Notes under the pieces: generated by a model
What the model was told of the DNA's origin: nothing
What the model saw: only the letters and a program-made list of their open reading frames with translations
Databases searched by the model: none
Made by a program: the position numbers and the translations under genes
In this document: one piece after another, positions 8,313 to 16,436 of the stretch
How positions within the stretch are numbered: the first letter of the stretch is position 1
Layout of the letters: each line of letters opens with the position of its first letter
Source of the DNA: Cohnella xylanilytica
Lineage (GTDB): Bacteria > Bacillota > Bacilli > Paenibacillales > Paenibacillaceae
Direction: 5' to 3'
DNA length: 64,000 nucleotides
NCBI RefSeq assembly: GCF_014212175.1
Contig: NZ_JACJVR010000020.1
Span: 42,720-106,719 of the forward strand

Positions 8313-9122
8313 TTAGGCCGTGGCGGCTTGGTCCCGTTCCGTCTCTTCCTTCTCCGCCATCGCGAGGCGCTCGGTCGGGGTCAGGAATACCGAGAGCTTC
8401 TGCTGGATGGCCGTCGTGGAGACGCCGGATTGAATGGACAGCAGCCCTTCGACCATCATGAGCCGAAGCTCGACTTCGCGCTTGGACAAGCGCTTCAGCT
8501 TGTTGGAGATCGGGTGCCACAGCACGTACCCGGTGAAGATACCGAGCAGGGTCGCGACGAACGCGGCGGCGACCGCGTGGGCGAGCAGCTCCATCTCGGC
8601 CAGGTTGCCGAGGGCGGCGATCAGACCGATAACGGCGCCGAGAACCCCGAGCGTAGGAGCGTACATGCCGGCCTGGGAGAAGATGAGCGCTCCCGCCTTA
8701 TGGCGTTCTTCCGTCGCCGAGATGTCCTCGAGCAGAACGTCGCGCACGAACTCCTGGTCGTTGCCGTCGATGATCATCCGCATTCCGTTCTTGAGGAACT
8801 GGTCTTCGATCTCCTCGACTCTCGCTTCGAGGGCGAGAAGGCCTTCGCGGCGGGTGATGGACGCCCATTCCATGAACAGGGCGATGACTTCCTTCTTGGA
8901 GATGAGCTTCTGCTCGACGAAGATCAGCTTGAACAGCTTCGGGACCCTGGCGATCTCGCTCATCGGGAACGCCATGAACACCGAAGCGCACGTGCCGACG
9001 AGGATGATGACGTAGGCCGCCGGGTTGTTGATGAGGGAGACGAGCGGGGCGCCTTTGAGGATCATACCCACAACCAGGGCGGCAAACCCCAATATTAGAC
9101 CGATAATCGTTGAATTCTTCAT
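8313..9122 (-). CDS. motA: Flagellar motor stator protein MotA
   Basis: 269 residues with four membrane segments (about 5-20, 33-52, 152-170, 183-205). The cytoplasmic loop between TM2 and TM3 carries R-R-E-G-L-L-A-L-E, the family segment whose charged residues contact FliG. G-x-x-A-P-T-L-G-V-L-G-A-V-I-G-L is the conserved TM3 proline/glycine signature. MotA pairs with MotB to form the proton channel, but no motB follows: the next gene downstream is convergent and unrelated. Start is the ATG at 9122 with GGGGTG upstream. Confidence 0.92.
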   Translation of the reverse strand: MKNSTIIGLILGFAALVVGMILKGAPLVSLINNPAAYVIILVGTCASVFMAFPMSEIARVPKLFKLIFVEQKLISKKEVIALFMEWASITRREGLLALEARVEEIEDQFLKNGMRMIIDGNDQEFVRDVLLEDISATEERHKAGALIFSQAGMYAPTLGVLGAVIGLIAALGNLAEMELLAHAVAAAFVATLLGIFTGYVLWHPISNKLKRLSKREVELRLMMVEGLLSIQSGVSTTAIQQKLSVFLTPTERLAMAEKEETERDQAATA

Positions 9123-9275
9123 TCGTACACCCCAGCTTGAGAGTAATGATTGGCGCGGCCGGACGGACGTTCGCCGACACTATTACTAGCTTTATCGACA
9201 GGTTCGAGCGAAAGGTTTAGAGATGATGGCCGTATTTTTCGCAAAAAAGCCCTTGGGCGGAGAGAGGGACGAAGC

Positions 9276-9569
9276 ATGGACGGGAAGAAGCGGTTGACGG
9301 AAGAGGAGCTGGCGGAAGGGCTGCGGGCGCTTCCGGGATGGACGGTCGAGGAGGGGAAGCGCATCGTCAAGAAGTACCTGTTCCCGACGTTCCCGGATGC
9401 GATCCGGTTCGTCGACCGGGTGGCCGAGCTGGCGGAGGAGCATAATCACCACCCTTTTATCGCGATCGATTACCGGAAGGTTACGCTGCGGCTCACCACT
9501 TGGCGCGCGGGAGGGCTCACGGCGCTCGACCTGGCTTCCGCGGAGGCTTACGATCGGCTGGCTCCGTAA
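9276..9569 (+). CDS. 4a-hydroxytetrahydrobiopterin (pterin-4a-carbinolamine) dehydratase
   Basis: A 97-residue protein of the PCD/DCoH fold. The active-site H58-H59-P60 lies within EEHNHHPFIAIDYRKV, followed by the conserved T-W-x-x-G-G-L-T-x-x-D. PCD recycles oxidised pterin cofactor for aromatic amino-acid hydroxylases, and bacterial copies often stand alone. The start ATG 9276 is preceded by GGAGAGAGGG. No hydroxylase gene is nearby. Confidence 0.9.
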   Translation: MDGKKRLTEEELAEGLRALPGWTVEEGKRIVKKYLFPTFPDAIRFVDRVAELAEEHNHHPFIAIDYRKVTLRLTTWRAGGLTALDLASAEAYDRLAP

Positions 9570-9653
9570 CGGGGATCGGCGCGCCGCCGGCCGAAACCAT
9601 CCATACTTCCGGACGTAGATAAGCATAATAAGGATAAGGAGGCTGGGTTAAGC

Positions 9654-9980
9654 ATGAATTGTCCGGTATGTCACGATACGAGAATGAGGGAAGTCGAGAA
9701 GAACGGCGTTCTGATCGACATCTGCCCGAGCTGCAAGGGAGTCTGGCTGGACCGCGGGGAGCTGGATAAGCTGATGACGGAAGTCCGCGAGGTGCGGGAC
9801 GATTACAACCGGTGGTACTACGACGACGATGACGACAAGCACCGGCGGCCGCCTTCGTATCCGAACGATTCGCACCGGCCGTCCTACGATTCCCACCAAT
9901 ACGGCGGGCACGGACACGGGGGCTACAAGCACAAGAAGAAGAAAAGCGTCATGGACATGTTCGGCGATCTGTTCGACTGA
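9654..9980 (+). CDS. TFIIB-type zinc-ribbon protein
   Basis: 108 residues. The N-terminal zinc ribbon C-P-V-C ... C-P-S-C-K-G-V-W-L-D-R-G-E-L matches the zf-TFIIB family found in many Firmicutes. The tail holds an acidic DDDDD run, a Gly/His-rich segment and a KHKKKKS patch. Strong RBS AAGGAGG 14 nt before ATG. The role of this family is unknown. Confidence 0.85.
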   Translation: MNCPVCHDTRMREVEKNGVLIDICPSCKGVWLDRGELDKLMTEVREVRDDYNRWYYDDDDDKHRRPPSYPNDSHRPSYDSHQYGGHGHGGYKHKKKKSVMDMFGDLFD

Positions 9981-9998
9981 CGGCTCGCGAACGCAAGA

Positions 9999-10018
9999 GA
10001 CCGCCCGCGGGGGCGGTC
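9999..10018. terminator. Bidirectional terminator
   Basis: GACCGCCC-GCGG-GGGCGGTC hairpin between convergent genes, with TTATT on the plus side and TCTTGCG on the minus side. The GNAT stop codon begins one base past the stem. Confidence 0.65.
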
Positions 10019-10504
10019 TTATTGCTTCACCATGCACAGAATCGAGACGATGCCGTGGGAGGCTCTCCGGTCGTACCGGTCGGTCGCGGCGAAGCCGGCC
10101 CGCTCGTAGGCGCGGATCGCCCGCTTGTTCCACGTCTCGACCTCCAGATCGATCTCGGCGTCCGGGGCCCTGCGCTCCGCTTCCGCGGCGACCGCTCCGA
10201 TGAAGGCGGGTCCCCAGCCCCGATCGCAGCAGTCCGGACGCAGCCCGACGCCGAGCCGCACGACCCCGACCATCGGGAAGAACTGCGCGTACCCGACCAG
10301 GCGCCCTTCTTCGTCGCGCACCGATGCGTACTGCTCCCGCCTGATGCGGGGATCGCCGAATTCCCGTTCCTCGGCCTTCATCCGCTCCCAGGACGGCCAT
10401 TGGTACGAGTCGTAAGGCGGCGGGTACCGCCAAGCGCAGATCTCCTCCGCGTCCTCTTCCGTCATAGGGCCGATGCGGAATTCGGGCGGCGGCGTTTTTT
10501 TCAC
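10019..10504 (-). CDS. GNAT-family N-acetyltransferase
   Basis: 161 residues with a GNAT core: beta-strand LVGYAQFFP, a pyrophosphate-binding-like region R-L-G-V-G-L-R-P, then EIDLEVETWNKRAIRAYERAGF, the acetyl-CoA-side motif B. The acceptor is unknown; the layout is like RimI or ribosomal-protein acetyltransferases. Monocistronic, convergent with the zinc-ribbon gene. Confidence 0.85.
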   Translation of the reverse strand: MKKTPPPEFRIGPMTEEDAEEICAWRYPPPYDSYQWPSWERMKAEEREFGDPRIRREQYASVRDEEGRLVGYAQFFPMVGVVRLGVGLRPDCCDRGWGPAFIGAVAAEAERRAPDAEIDLEVETWNKRAIRAYERAGFAATDRYDRRASHGIVSILCMVKQ

Positions 10505-10583
10505 GATTTTCTCCCCTTCGCTTCACGGCCGCCTCGACGACCGGATTCTCTCCTTCCAAGATATCATACTCCCGCGTTCATGG

Positions 10584-10589
10584 TATAAT
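10584..10589 (+). promoter_or_regulatory. -10 box for the MFS gene
   Basis: A perfect TATAAT 62 nt before the MFS start codon. The -35 region is not well conserved. Confidence 0.4.
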
Positions 10590-10651
10590 AGAACGGTTCG
10601 TTCGGGCGGATCGCCGCCCATCTATGCAGTGGAAAGGGGATTCCCGTCTTC

Positions 10652-11851
10652 ATGTCCCGGCTTATCTTCTTGGGTTGCCTGGCTTATTTAACGATCGGGT
10701 TGGGCCAATTGGTGTTGGGCGCCGTCATGGAGCCCATGGTTCACGCTTACGGAATTCAATACGGGGACGGCGGGCAGCTGGTCATGCACCAGTTCCTCGG
10801 CGGCTTGGTCGGGACGCTGTGCTCGCCGTGGCTGATCAACCGGATCGGCCGCAAGTCGCTGCTGCTCGCCGCGTTCGGCATTATGGCCGTCATCGAGTTC
10901 CTCTATATGGCCCTGCCTCCGTGGGGCGTCATGCTGTCGATCGCTCCGGTCACCGGCTTCGGCTTCGGGATCGTCGAGGCGCTGGTCGGCTCGCTCATCA
11001 TCGGCGGGGCCGGGGAGAAGGCCAATGTGGCGATGACTCGGGTCGAGACGTTCTTCGGTATCGGGGCGCTCATCATCCCGTTCGCCGGAGCCGCGCTCAT
11101 CGAGCTCGGCCAGTGGCGGATGGCGTTCGGCGTCGTCGGGCTGCTGTCGGTCGCTTCGCTGTTCTGCTGGTGGAGGTTCTGGCCGGCCGGGATCGGTCAA
11201 GGAGCGGCGGGGGCTCATGGCGCGGGAGATGCGCCGTCGTCGTCGGGCAGTCGGCTGGGAAGGAACGCCGCCGTCGTCATGGGCGCTTGCATTCTGTTCT
11301 TCGTCGTGTACGTCGGGCTGGAGATGAGCTTCGTTCACTACCTTCCTTCCGTGCTCGTTAATTCCGACGAAGGGCTGACCGAAGCGACCGCGACGCTCGC
11401 GCTCAGCGTGTTCTGGGGCGCGATGACGATCGGCCGCATGTTCGCCGGCGCGATCGCCGACCGCTTCGGCGGCGGTCCGTACCTGCTCGGCACCTGCTTC
11501 GCCGCCGCGATCTGCTTCGCTCTGATGAGCCTGACCGGCGGCGTGACGGCCATGTTCGTGCTCACCTTCTTCGCGGGTCTGGCTCTATCGGGCATCTTCG
11601 CCGTCGCGCTCGTCTTCACGAACCGGGCCGTGCCCGGCATGACGGAGCGGACGACGAGCCTGCTCATCGCCAGCGGCCTGCTGGGCGGGGCGATCCTGCC
11701 GAAGCTGGCGGGCTGGTCGCTCGACCGCTTCGAGGTCGGCATGACCCGCTGGCTGTTCACGGCCGTCGCCGTGTTGATGGTCGTCATCATCGGGGTCGCT
11801 CTCGCCTATTCGAAGCGTTCTTCGGAGAGGCCGGCGATTGTCGCCAAGTGA
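10652..11851 (+). CDS. MFS transporter
   Basis: 399 residues with about twelve membrane helices and a hydrophilic Gly/Ser-rich central loop (about 183-208). The motif-A-like segments N-R-I-G-R-K (loop 2-3) and A-D-R-F-G-G-G (loop 8-9) are present. The general pattern resembles fucose-type (FHS) permeases, but the substrate cannot be assigned. The rhodanese gene follows 46 nt downstream and may be co-transcribed. Confidence 0.85.
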   Translation: MSRLIFLGCLAYLTIGLGQLVLGAVMEPMVHAYGIQYGDGGQLVMHQFLGGLVGTLCSPWLINRIGRKSLLLAAFGIMAVIEFLYMALPPWGVMLSIAPVTGFGFGIVEALVGSLIIGGAGEKANVAMTRVETFFGIGALIIPFAGAALIELGQWRMAFGVVGLLSVASLFCWWRFWPAGIGQGAAGAHGAGDAPSSSGSRLGRNAAVVMGACILFFVVYVGLEMSFVHYLPSVLVNSDEGLTEATATLALSVFWGAMTIGRMFAGAIADRFGGGPYLLGTCFAAAICFALMSLTGGVTAMFVLTFFAGLALSGIFAVALVFTNRAVPGMTERTTSLLIASGLLGGAILPKLAGWSLDRFEVGMTRWLFTAVAVLMVVIIGVALAYSKRSSERPAIVAK

Positions 11852-11897
11852 GGATAGCAATAATGGTGGAAAAGAGGATAAGGAGGACGGAAGCGAG

Positions 11898-12734
11898 ATG
11901 AAGCACGTAGTATCTCTCAAATGGCTGCTGGCCCGGCTGTACGAGCCGGACCTGGTTATCGTCGACTGCCGGTTCGCGATGGGGCAGCCGGACGCCGGAC
12001 GCGCGGCGTACGAAGAGGCCCATATTCCCGGCGCGGTCTATCTCGATCTGGAGCGGGACCTGTCCGACCCGGTCGGGGAGCACGGCGGCCGCCATCCGCT
12101 GCCGGACGCGGCGGAGCTGGCCGGCCGGCTGAGCCGCGTCGGCATCGGCAACGACACGCGGGTCGTCGCGTACGACGACCAAGGCGGGGCGATGGCTTCG
12201 CGCCTGTGGTGGCTGCTTCGCTACCTGGGCCACGAGAACGTCTTCGTGCTGGACGAGGGCTTCGCGGCGTGGAAGCGGGAAGGGTTCCCGGTGAACGCCG
12301 AGCAGAAGGTGCTCATCCCGGCGACGTTCCTCGCGACCGTGCAGCACAACATGCTCGTCGAGATGGACGAGGTGCGCGAGTCGCTCGGGGATGACGGCAT
12401 CGTGCTGGTTGACTCGCGCGAAGCGCCGCGCTTCCGCGGCGAGGCGGAGCCGCTCGACAAGAAGGCCGGGCACATCCCGGGCGCGCGCAACAAGTTCTGG
12501 AAGGGTGCGCTGGACGAGCAAGGCCGCTTCAAGTCGGCCGAGGCGCTGGCGGAGCACTTCGCCGACCTTCCGCGCGACCGCGAGCTCGTCGTCTACTGCG
12601 GCTCCGGCGTCACCGCGACGCCGAACGTTCTCGCCCTGAGCGAAGCGGGCTTCGAGAACGTGAAGCTGTACGCGGGCAGCTGGAGCGATTGGATCTCGTA
12701 CGACGAGAATCCGATTGCCAAGGGAGAAGAATAA
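11898..12734 (+). CDS. Thiosulfate/3-mercaptopyruvate sulfurtransferase (two rhodanese domains)
   Basis: 278 residues: an inactive N-terminal rhodanese domain and a catalytic C-terminal domain with C234 in the loop CGSGVTA, the loop type of the 3-mercaptopyruvate/thiosulfate sulfurtransferase group. It moves a sulfane sulfur to cyanide or a thiol. Start ATG 11898 with AAGGAGG 11 nt upstream; an in-frame ATG 60 nt earlier lacks one. A degenerate second copy of its 3' end lies at 18630-18736. Confidence 0.93.
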   Translation: MKHVVSLKWLLARLYEPDLVIVDCRFAMGQPDAGRAAYEEAHIPGAVYLDLERDLSDPVGEHGGRHPLPDAAELAGRLSRVGIGNDTRVVAYDDQGGAMASRLWWLLRYLGHENVFVLDEGFAAWKREGFPVNAEQKVLIPATFLATVQHNMLVEMDEVRESLGDDGIVLVDSREAPRFRGEAEPLDKKAGHIPGARNKFWKGALDEQGRFKSAEALAEHFADLPRDRELVVYCGSGVTATPNVLALSEAGFENVKLYAGSWSDWISYDENPIAKGEE

Positions 12735-12763
12735 GAGCCGAGAAGCCGCGTCGAACGCGGGTT

Positions 12764-12816
12764 AGGGGGCTGTGACAGGTTGCCGGGAGGCAGGCTGTTG
12801 CAGCCCTCTTTTGCTT
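12764..12816 (+). terminator. Rho-independent terminator of the rhodanese gene
   Basis: A long stem (12764-12784 with 12789-12809; 21 positions with one mismatch and a few G-U pairs), a GGGA loop, then TTTTGCTTTT. Confidence 0.85.
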
Positions 12817-12867
12817 TTCGTCCAACAGCTTGCAAATAATCGTCGGCTGTAAATGATTACATGGGAT

Positions 12868-13155
12868 CCGGAGCCAGCCACAGCGGGGTGGTCGGATCAG
12901 GTTGCCGTTGAACGCTCGGAGACTTCGCTTGCGGTCATCCATAAGCTGGCTCGTCGCAGGAGCTTAATCACCTTTGGGAGCACTTTCGCTTCACTTCCTT
13001 GGCGTGGTTGGCATCTCCCGGTTCGGGAGCAACGGAACGGATTTTTTCGGGGGAGTGGTCGCAACGGAGCCGGAGGCGTTCCGTTTGTTGCTGGCGGTCA
13101 AGATCAAAAGAATGATTCAGCCACAACCCCGGTAGGGTCGAAGGAGGAGCGCTAG
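12868..13155. repeat. Repeat-bearing left flank of the ParA/cyclase island
   Basis: Contains two diverged copies of a GGAGCCAGCCACAGC...GTCGG-TCAGG motif (12868-12915 and 13117-13153) that also occurs right of the island at 15494-15540. Between them is an inverted repeat AACGGAACG (13031-13039) / CGTTCCGTT (13077-13085). Open frames here look like by-products of GC-rich sequence; I see no supported gene. Confidence 0.5.
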
Positions 13156-13199
13156 GCTTTAACATAGAAATATATATTTGCTCTTCTCTTGTTCTGTTC

Positions 13200-13509
13200 T
13201 GTCACCCTTGGTTACCTTCTGTCACCGTGGTAGCACTTCCGCTCGCTCCTTTTCTGCGGTTCCGAGCTTCACTTTTGTCACTTTGTCACCTTCAAGTCTC
13301 AATTCCGGACAATCTGTCGTTGTGTTGCCATGTTGTCCTTGGGTTCACATCGATATCTTCGGGTGGCAACGTGACAAAACTTGCTCTGCCGCACCTTCGC
13401 TACGACTCTCGTTCACTGCCACCGCCGTGACAACAAGTGGCAGTCAACCGGGGCAAGGTACGCCCAAGTGACTGCCACGAATTTTGGTGGTGTGCTGCTT
13501 ATGGTGACA
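13200..13509. repeat. Array of seven TGTCAC/GTGACA hexamers
   Basis: TGTCAC at 13200, 13220, 13276 and 13284, then the inverted form GTGACA at 13371, 13427 and 13504. All seven lie in 310 bp just downstream of the cyclase-like gene. The orientation switches once, around 13330. The array could be a protein-binding array, for example for the neighbouring ParA-type system. Confidence 0.5.
13413..13478. promoter_or_regulatory. Competing stem-loops downstream of the cyclase-like gene
   Basis: GTGGCAGTCA (13437-13446) pairs perfectly with TGACTGCCAC (13469-13478), with an inner GGGC/GCCC. The same GTGGCAGT can instead pair with ACTGCCAC at 13415-13422. On the minus strand these follow the cyclase-like gene by 37 nt. 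They may act as its terminator (no T tract) or as a switchable 3' structure. Confidence 0.4.
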
Positions 13510-13514
13510 AAGAG

Positions 13515-14195
13515 CTATACTGTTTTAAACCGAGTAGTTAATGGTGTTATAGTGGGGTGCTTAAAGTTCAAGTACTCTGCAAGCCAGATATATTTTTCAC
13601 GAATGGATGGATTTTTTGAATTGATATTAGTAGTAATAAATTCCCTATCCGTGTCGATTCTCTCGGCATTTGAAAACCTAAAATAGTCGACAAAACATAG
13701 ACCATCATTTTCTCGTATTATTGGTAATTCTGTTAATATATCAGTGCCAGTAGTAACAATATCGAGCAGATCGTTCGATATGATAATTCTTGGGTATCTG
13801 GCTAAGCTCGTTTCGATATTATATGCTTCTATTAAACCGAGACTAAACATAAAACCGTCTCTATAAAAATGTTTTCCAAAGGCTATACCGCCTCGTGATA
13901 AAATTCCCTCGGAAAACAAGTCGTATTGATATTTGCCTATTTTATTTAGAAAGTCATTAAAGTTTTGTTTATCGTACTTTGTAGCAAGAACAATTGAGTC
14001 TGAGAACTGAACTAGTTGAAGCTGTAGTCCTGTCTCGTTTAGTTTGGTTGTTTGTTGATGTATTTTGTATAGTTTATTTATGTATTTCTCCCCATTACTA
14101 ATTGATTCCAAGTCACTTTTCACCATAGCAGAAAATCCAAGTAGATCAATAAAAGCAACAAAATAATATTCAAATTGTTGAATTTCATTCTGCAC
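13515..14195 (-). CDS. Nucleotidyl-cyclase-fold (class III-like) protein
   Basis: 226 residues, AT-rich. The pattern follows class III cyclase catalytic domains: first metal-binding Asp D17 in VAFIDLLGF, second in the FSDSIVL hairpin (D66), then SRGGIAFGKHF (R101-G-G) and an A-Y-x-x-E (AYNIE) helix. Pycsar cyclases and many uncharacterised proteins share this layout. The start is GTG, sharing its G with the TAG stop of the ParA-like gene, so the two are translationally coupled. There is no TM or TIR effector gene beside it, so a standard Pycsar call is not supported. The nucleotide product is unknown. Confidence 0.6.
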   Translation of the reverse strand: MQNEIQQFEYYFVAFIDLLGFSAMVKSDLESISNGEKYINKLYKIHQQTTKLNETGLQLQLVQFSDSIVLATKYDKQNFNDFLNKIGKYQYDLFSEGILSRGGIAFGKHFYRDGFMFSLGLIEAYNIETSLARYPRIIISNDLLDIVTTGTDILTELPIIRENDGLCFVDYFRFSNAERIDTDREFITTNINSKNPSIREKYIWLAEYLNFKHPTITPLTTRFKTV

Positions 14196-15259
14196 TATTG
14201 CTGCACCAACCTGTCGCTGATATCTTTATATTTAGACTTAAAATCCAGGGCTCTTCTTTCAGCGTCCCTCCAAGTAGCTCCTCCCCAAGGTTGGCTCGAA
14301 TCCGTAATAATGGCCGTTTCGTCTCGTGATATATTGAATACTGCTTTTCCATATTCCTGCATCAGTGGAGCGAAACTTCCAAAGTCAGGTATTGTTGTAA
14401 CAGCTATTGTTTCCCGAGTTAAACCTGCCGTTAAGTCAATTGAGTCATTTGAATGCTTTCTCAGTACCGGAAATAAGTTGCTGTCAATGGTTAAAGGAAT
14501 CCTATCCATCCATAATTGATACCCTGGTTTTGGACGACCATTTCTTGTCTTGAAGTTTTGAATCGTAACCCCTAAGAATATTGGTTTACCTAATTTAACT
14601 GGTAGTCCAATGCTTTTGAAATCTTGGTATATTTGAGCATGCTCCGAGACCCATCGATCTAAAATTGATGATAGCGAGCCGATTGCTTGCACATTGAATC
14701 TGTCAGGTGATGTTGGAATAAAAAAGGCATCGCAAGCAAGGAAGCAACTTCTCGTTAAAGCACCAGAACTTGGACCCACATCAAATAGGATATAATCATA
14801 GTTATGCCTCTCACCAAAACGTGTAACGAAATCTCCTATTGCTACATAAGTTCTTTTTTCATGAATTTTATTAGATGTCCTTTGACCATGGGCTTCAGCA
14901 AGCGCATCCTCGATACTATTTAAAGCAACGTCGCCACGAATCAGATCTAAATTATCCACTATATTATTCACTATAATACTATCAATATTAACTTGAGGAA
15001 TAGCCCCTTCAATTCTTGGCTGCAGAAGTTGAAGAAGGCTTGTGCCTGGTAATTCGTTATCAAATCCTTGTTCTTCCTGCTCCTTGTCTAGTCGCTCAAT
15101 TGTAGGAGACAACATAATTTCGGTTAGATTGCACTGCGGATCAGCATCAATAACCAGTACTTTGTAACCTTCTCCTGCAAGATAATGGGAAAGGTTAAAA
15201 ATTGTTGTTGTTTTAGATACGCCGCCTTTATGGTTATAAAAGGTTATTACTTTGGACAT
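14195..15259 (-). CDS. ParA/MinD-family P-loop ATPase
   Basis: 354 residues. Deviant Walker A K11-G-G-V-S-K-T-T (Ser in place of the usual second Gly), the switch I-like D-A-D-P-Q-C-N-L-T, and Walker B Y-I-L-F-D-V-G-P all mark a ParA-type dimerising ATPase. A C-terminal extension of about 100 residues follows the core. I chose ATG 15259, 6 nt after GAGGTG, over a GTG at 15268. Chromosomal or plasmid ParA proteins normally sit beside ParB; here the partner is a cyclase-like protein instead. Base composition is clearly AT-richer than the surroundings, suggesting transfer. Confidence 0.85.
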   Translation of the reverse strand: MSKVITFYNHKGGVSKTTTIFNLSHYLAGEGYKVLVIDADPQCNLTEIMLSPTIERLDKEQEEQGFDNELPGTSLLQLLQPRIEGAIPQVNIDSIIVNNIVDNLDLIRGDVALNSIEDALAEAHGQRTSNKIHEKRTYVAIGDFVTRFGERHNYDYILFDVGPSSGALTRSCFLACDAFFIPTSPDRFNVQAIGSLSSILDRWVSEHAQIYQDFKSIGLPVKLGKPIFLGVTIQNFKTRNGRPKPGYQLWMDRIPLTIDSNLFPVLRKHSNDSIDLTAGLTRETIAVTTIPDFGSFAPLMQEYGKAVFNISRDETAIITDSSQPWGGATWRDAERRALDFKSKYKDISDRLVQQ

Positions 15260-15653
15260 GGAGTTCACCTCGTGTTACATAGTAAGATCTGATTTCGACA
15301 ATGAACCAGCAAATTCCTCCTATTTCTACATATAGATTTTGGGATTCCCCGATTTGCTAATCACTAGCCGTCAGCTATCGGTACTGACGAGACAAGGTAT
15401 GATCTTTCTTCATTTGTGGCTCTACTAGCGTAAGAGATTTTAACCATCGGGGCACAAGTGTTCAAGAACTCCCTGGATACCGTTGCAGGAACCCCGGAGC
15501 CAGCCACAGCCCGGTAGTCGGGTCAGGAGGATGTTGAGCGCCCAGTTTTGCGGCGTCGGCAGCAGGCAGAACCAAAGCCGACCGACCACGCAAACCATCA
15601 CGACCGGGAACCGTTCGGAGCAAGTACCTTTTTCAAGCTTCGATAGTAAAAAA
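15260..15653. other. Right flank of the island; no gene seen
   Basis: The upstream region of the ParA-like gene (AT-rich to about 15480) changes to GC-rich sequence holding the flank motif copy GGAGCCAGCCACAGCCCGG at 15494-15540. No open frame with a ribosome binding site was found. Confidence 0.5.
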
Positions 15654-15682
15654 AGAAGCCGACCCCAACGTGGTCGGCTTCT
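15646..15682 (-). terminator. Rho-independent terminator of map
   Basis: Read on the minus strand: AGAAGCCGACC / GGTCGGCTTCT (11-bp stem, 15682-15672 with 15664-15654) followed by a run of seven T. Confidence 0.92.
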
Positions 15683-15689
15683 AATTGTT

Positions 15690-16436
15690 CTATTGCGCGG
15701 TCAAAATTTGCGGACCTTCGGCCGTGATGGCGATCGTATGCTCGTATTGGGCGGCGAGCTTGCCGTCCCGTGTCCGCGCGGTCCAGCCATCCGGATCGAT
15801 GGTCATGGAGTAGGCGCCTTCGGTGATCATGGGCTCGATCGTGAACACCATGCCTTCCTTGATGCGCAAGCCTTTGCCGGGCTTGCCGACATGCATATAA
15901 GTCGGCTCCTCGTGCAGATCCCGGCCGATGCCGTGGGCGAGAAGGTCGCGCACGACGCCGAAGCCGTGCGATTCCGCATGCTGCTGAATCGCGCTCGTCA
16001 CGTCGCCGAGCCGATTGCCGGGCTGCGCCTGCGCGATGCCGAGGTCAAGGCATTCCTTCGTGACGCGCATCAGCTTCTCGGCCGTCGGCGAGATCTTCCC
16101 GACCGCATAGCTCCAGGCCGAATCGCCGAGCCAGCCGTCGAGCTCCGCGACCGTGTCGATCGTCACGATATCGCCTTCCTTAAGAGGCTTATCGTTAGGA
16201 AAGCCATGCGCGATCACGTCGTTGACGGAGGCACAGGTCGCATACGGATAGCCCTTATAGCCCTTCTCGTATGGCTTGGCGCCATGCTTCAGAATAATCT
16301 CCTCGAATATGCGCTCAATCTCGTTCGTCGTGATACCCGGTTGGATGAGCGGGGCGATTGTACGATGGCATTCGGCCACCACTTGGCATGCCTTGCGAAT
16401 GGCCTCGATTTCATGCTTGCTTTTTAAAATGACCAT
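15690..16436 (-). CDS. map: Type I methionine aminopeptidase
   Basis: 248 residues; removes the N-terminal Met from nascent proteins. All metal and catalytic residues are visible: H77 (AHGF), D94 and D105 (in TIDTVAELDGWLGDSA), H168 (AHGIGRDLHEEPT), E201 (TIEPM) and E232 (QYEHTIAIT). ATG 16436 starts inside the 3' end of the TetR gene (26-nt overlap), so they form an operon. This TetR-linked copy outside the ribosomal-protein cluster is probably a second, conditionally expressed Map. Confidence 0.93.
   Translation of the reverse strand: MVILKSKHEIEAIRKACQVVAECHRTIAPLIQPGITTNEIERIFEEIILKHGAKPYEKGYKGYPYATCASVNDVIAHGFPNDKPLKEGDIVTIDTVAELDGWLGDSAWSYAVGKISPTAEKLMRVTKECLDLGIAQAQPGNRLGDVTSAIQQHAESHGFGVVRDLLAHGIGRDLHEEPTYMHVGKPGKGLRIKEGMVFTIEPMITEGAYSMTIDPDGWTARTRDGKLAAQYEHTIAITAEGPQILTAQ

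Noticed and set aside
12853..13155. 100-residue frame in the island's left flank
   Set aside because: No ribosome binding site, overlaps repeat copies, and the residues read like translated non-coding repeat.
13515..14195. Calling the cyclase-like gene a Pycsar system
   Set aside because: No adjacent TM, TIR or other known effector; only the fold pattern matches.
15267..15321. Short leader ORF before the ParA-like gene with AGGAGG
   Set aside because: The nearest TTG start is only 3 nt from AGGAGG, too close for initiation; no stall motif or hairpin follows.
15480..15610. Riboswitch or intron end at the island's right flank
   Set aside because: I compared it mentally with cobalamin, c-di-GMP and group II intron ends and found no match; it is better explained as a repeat copy.
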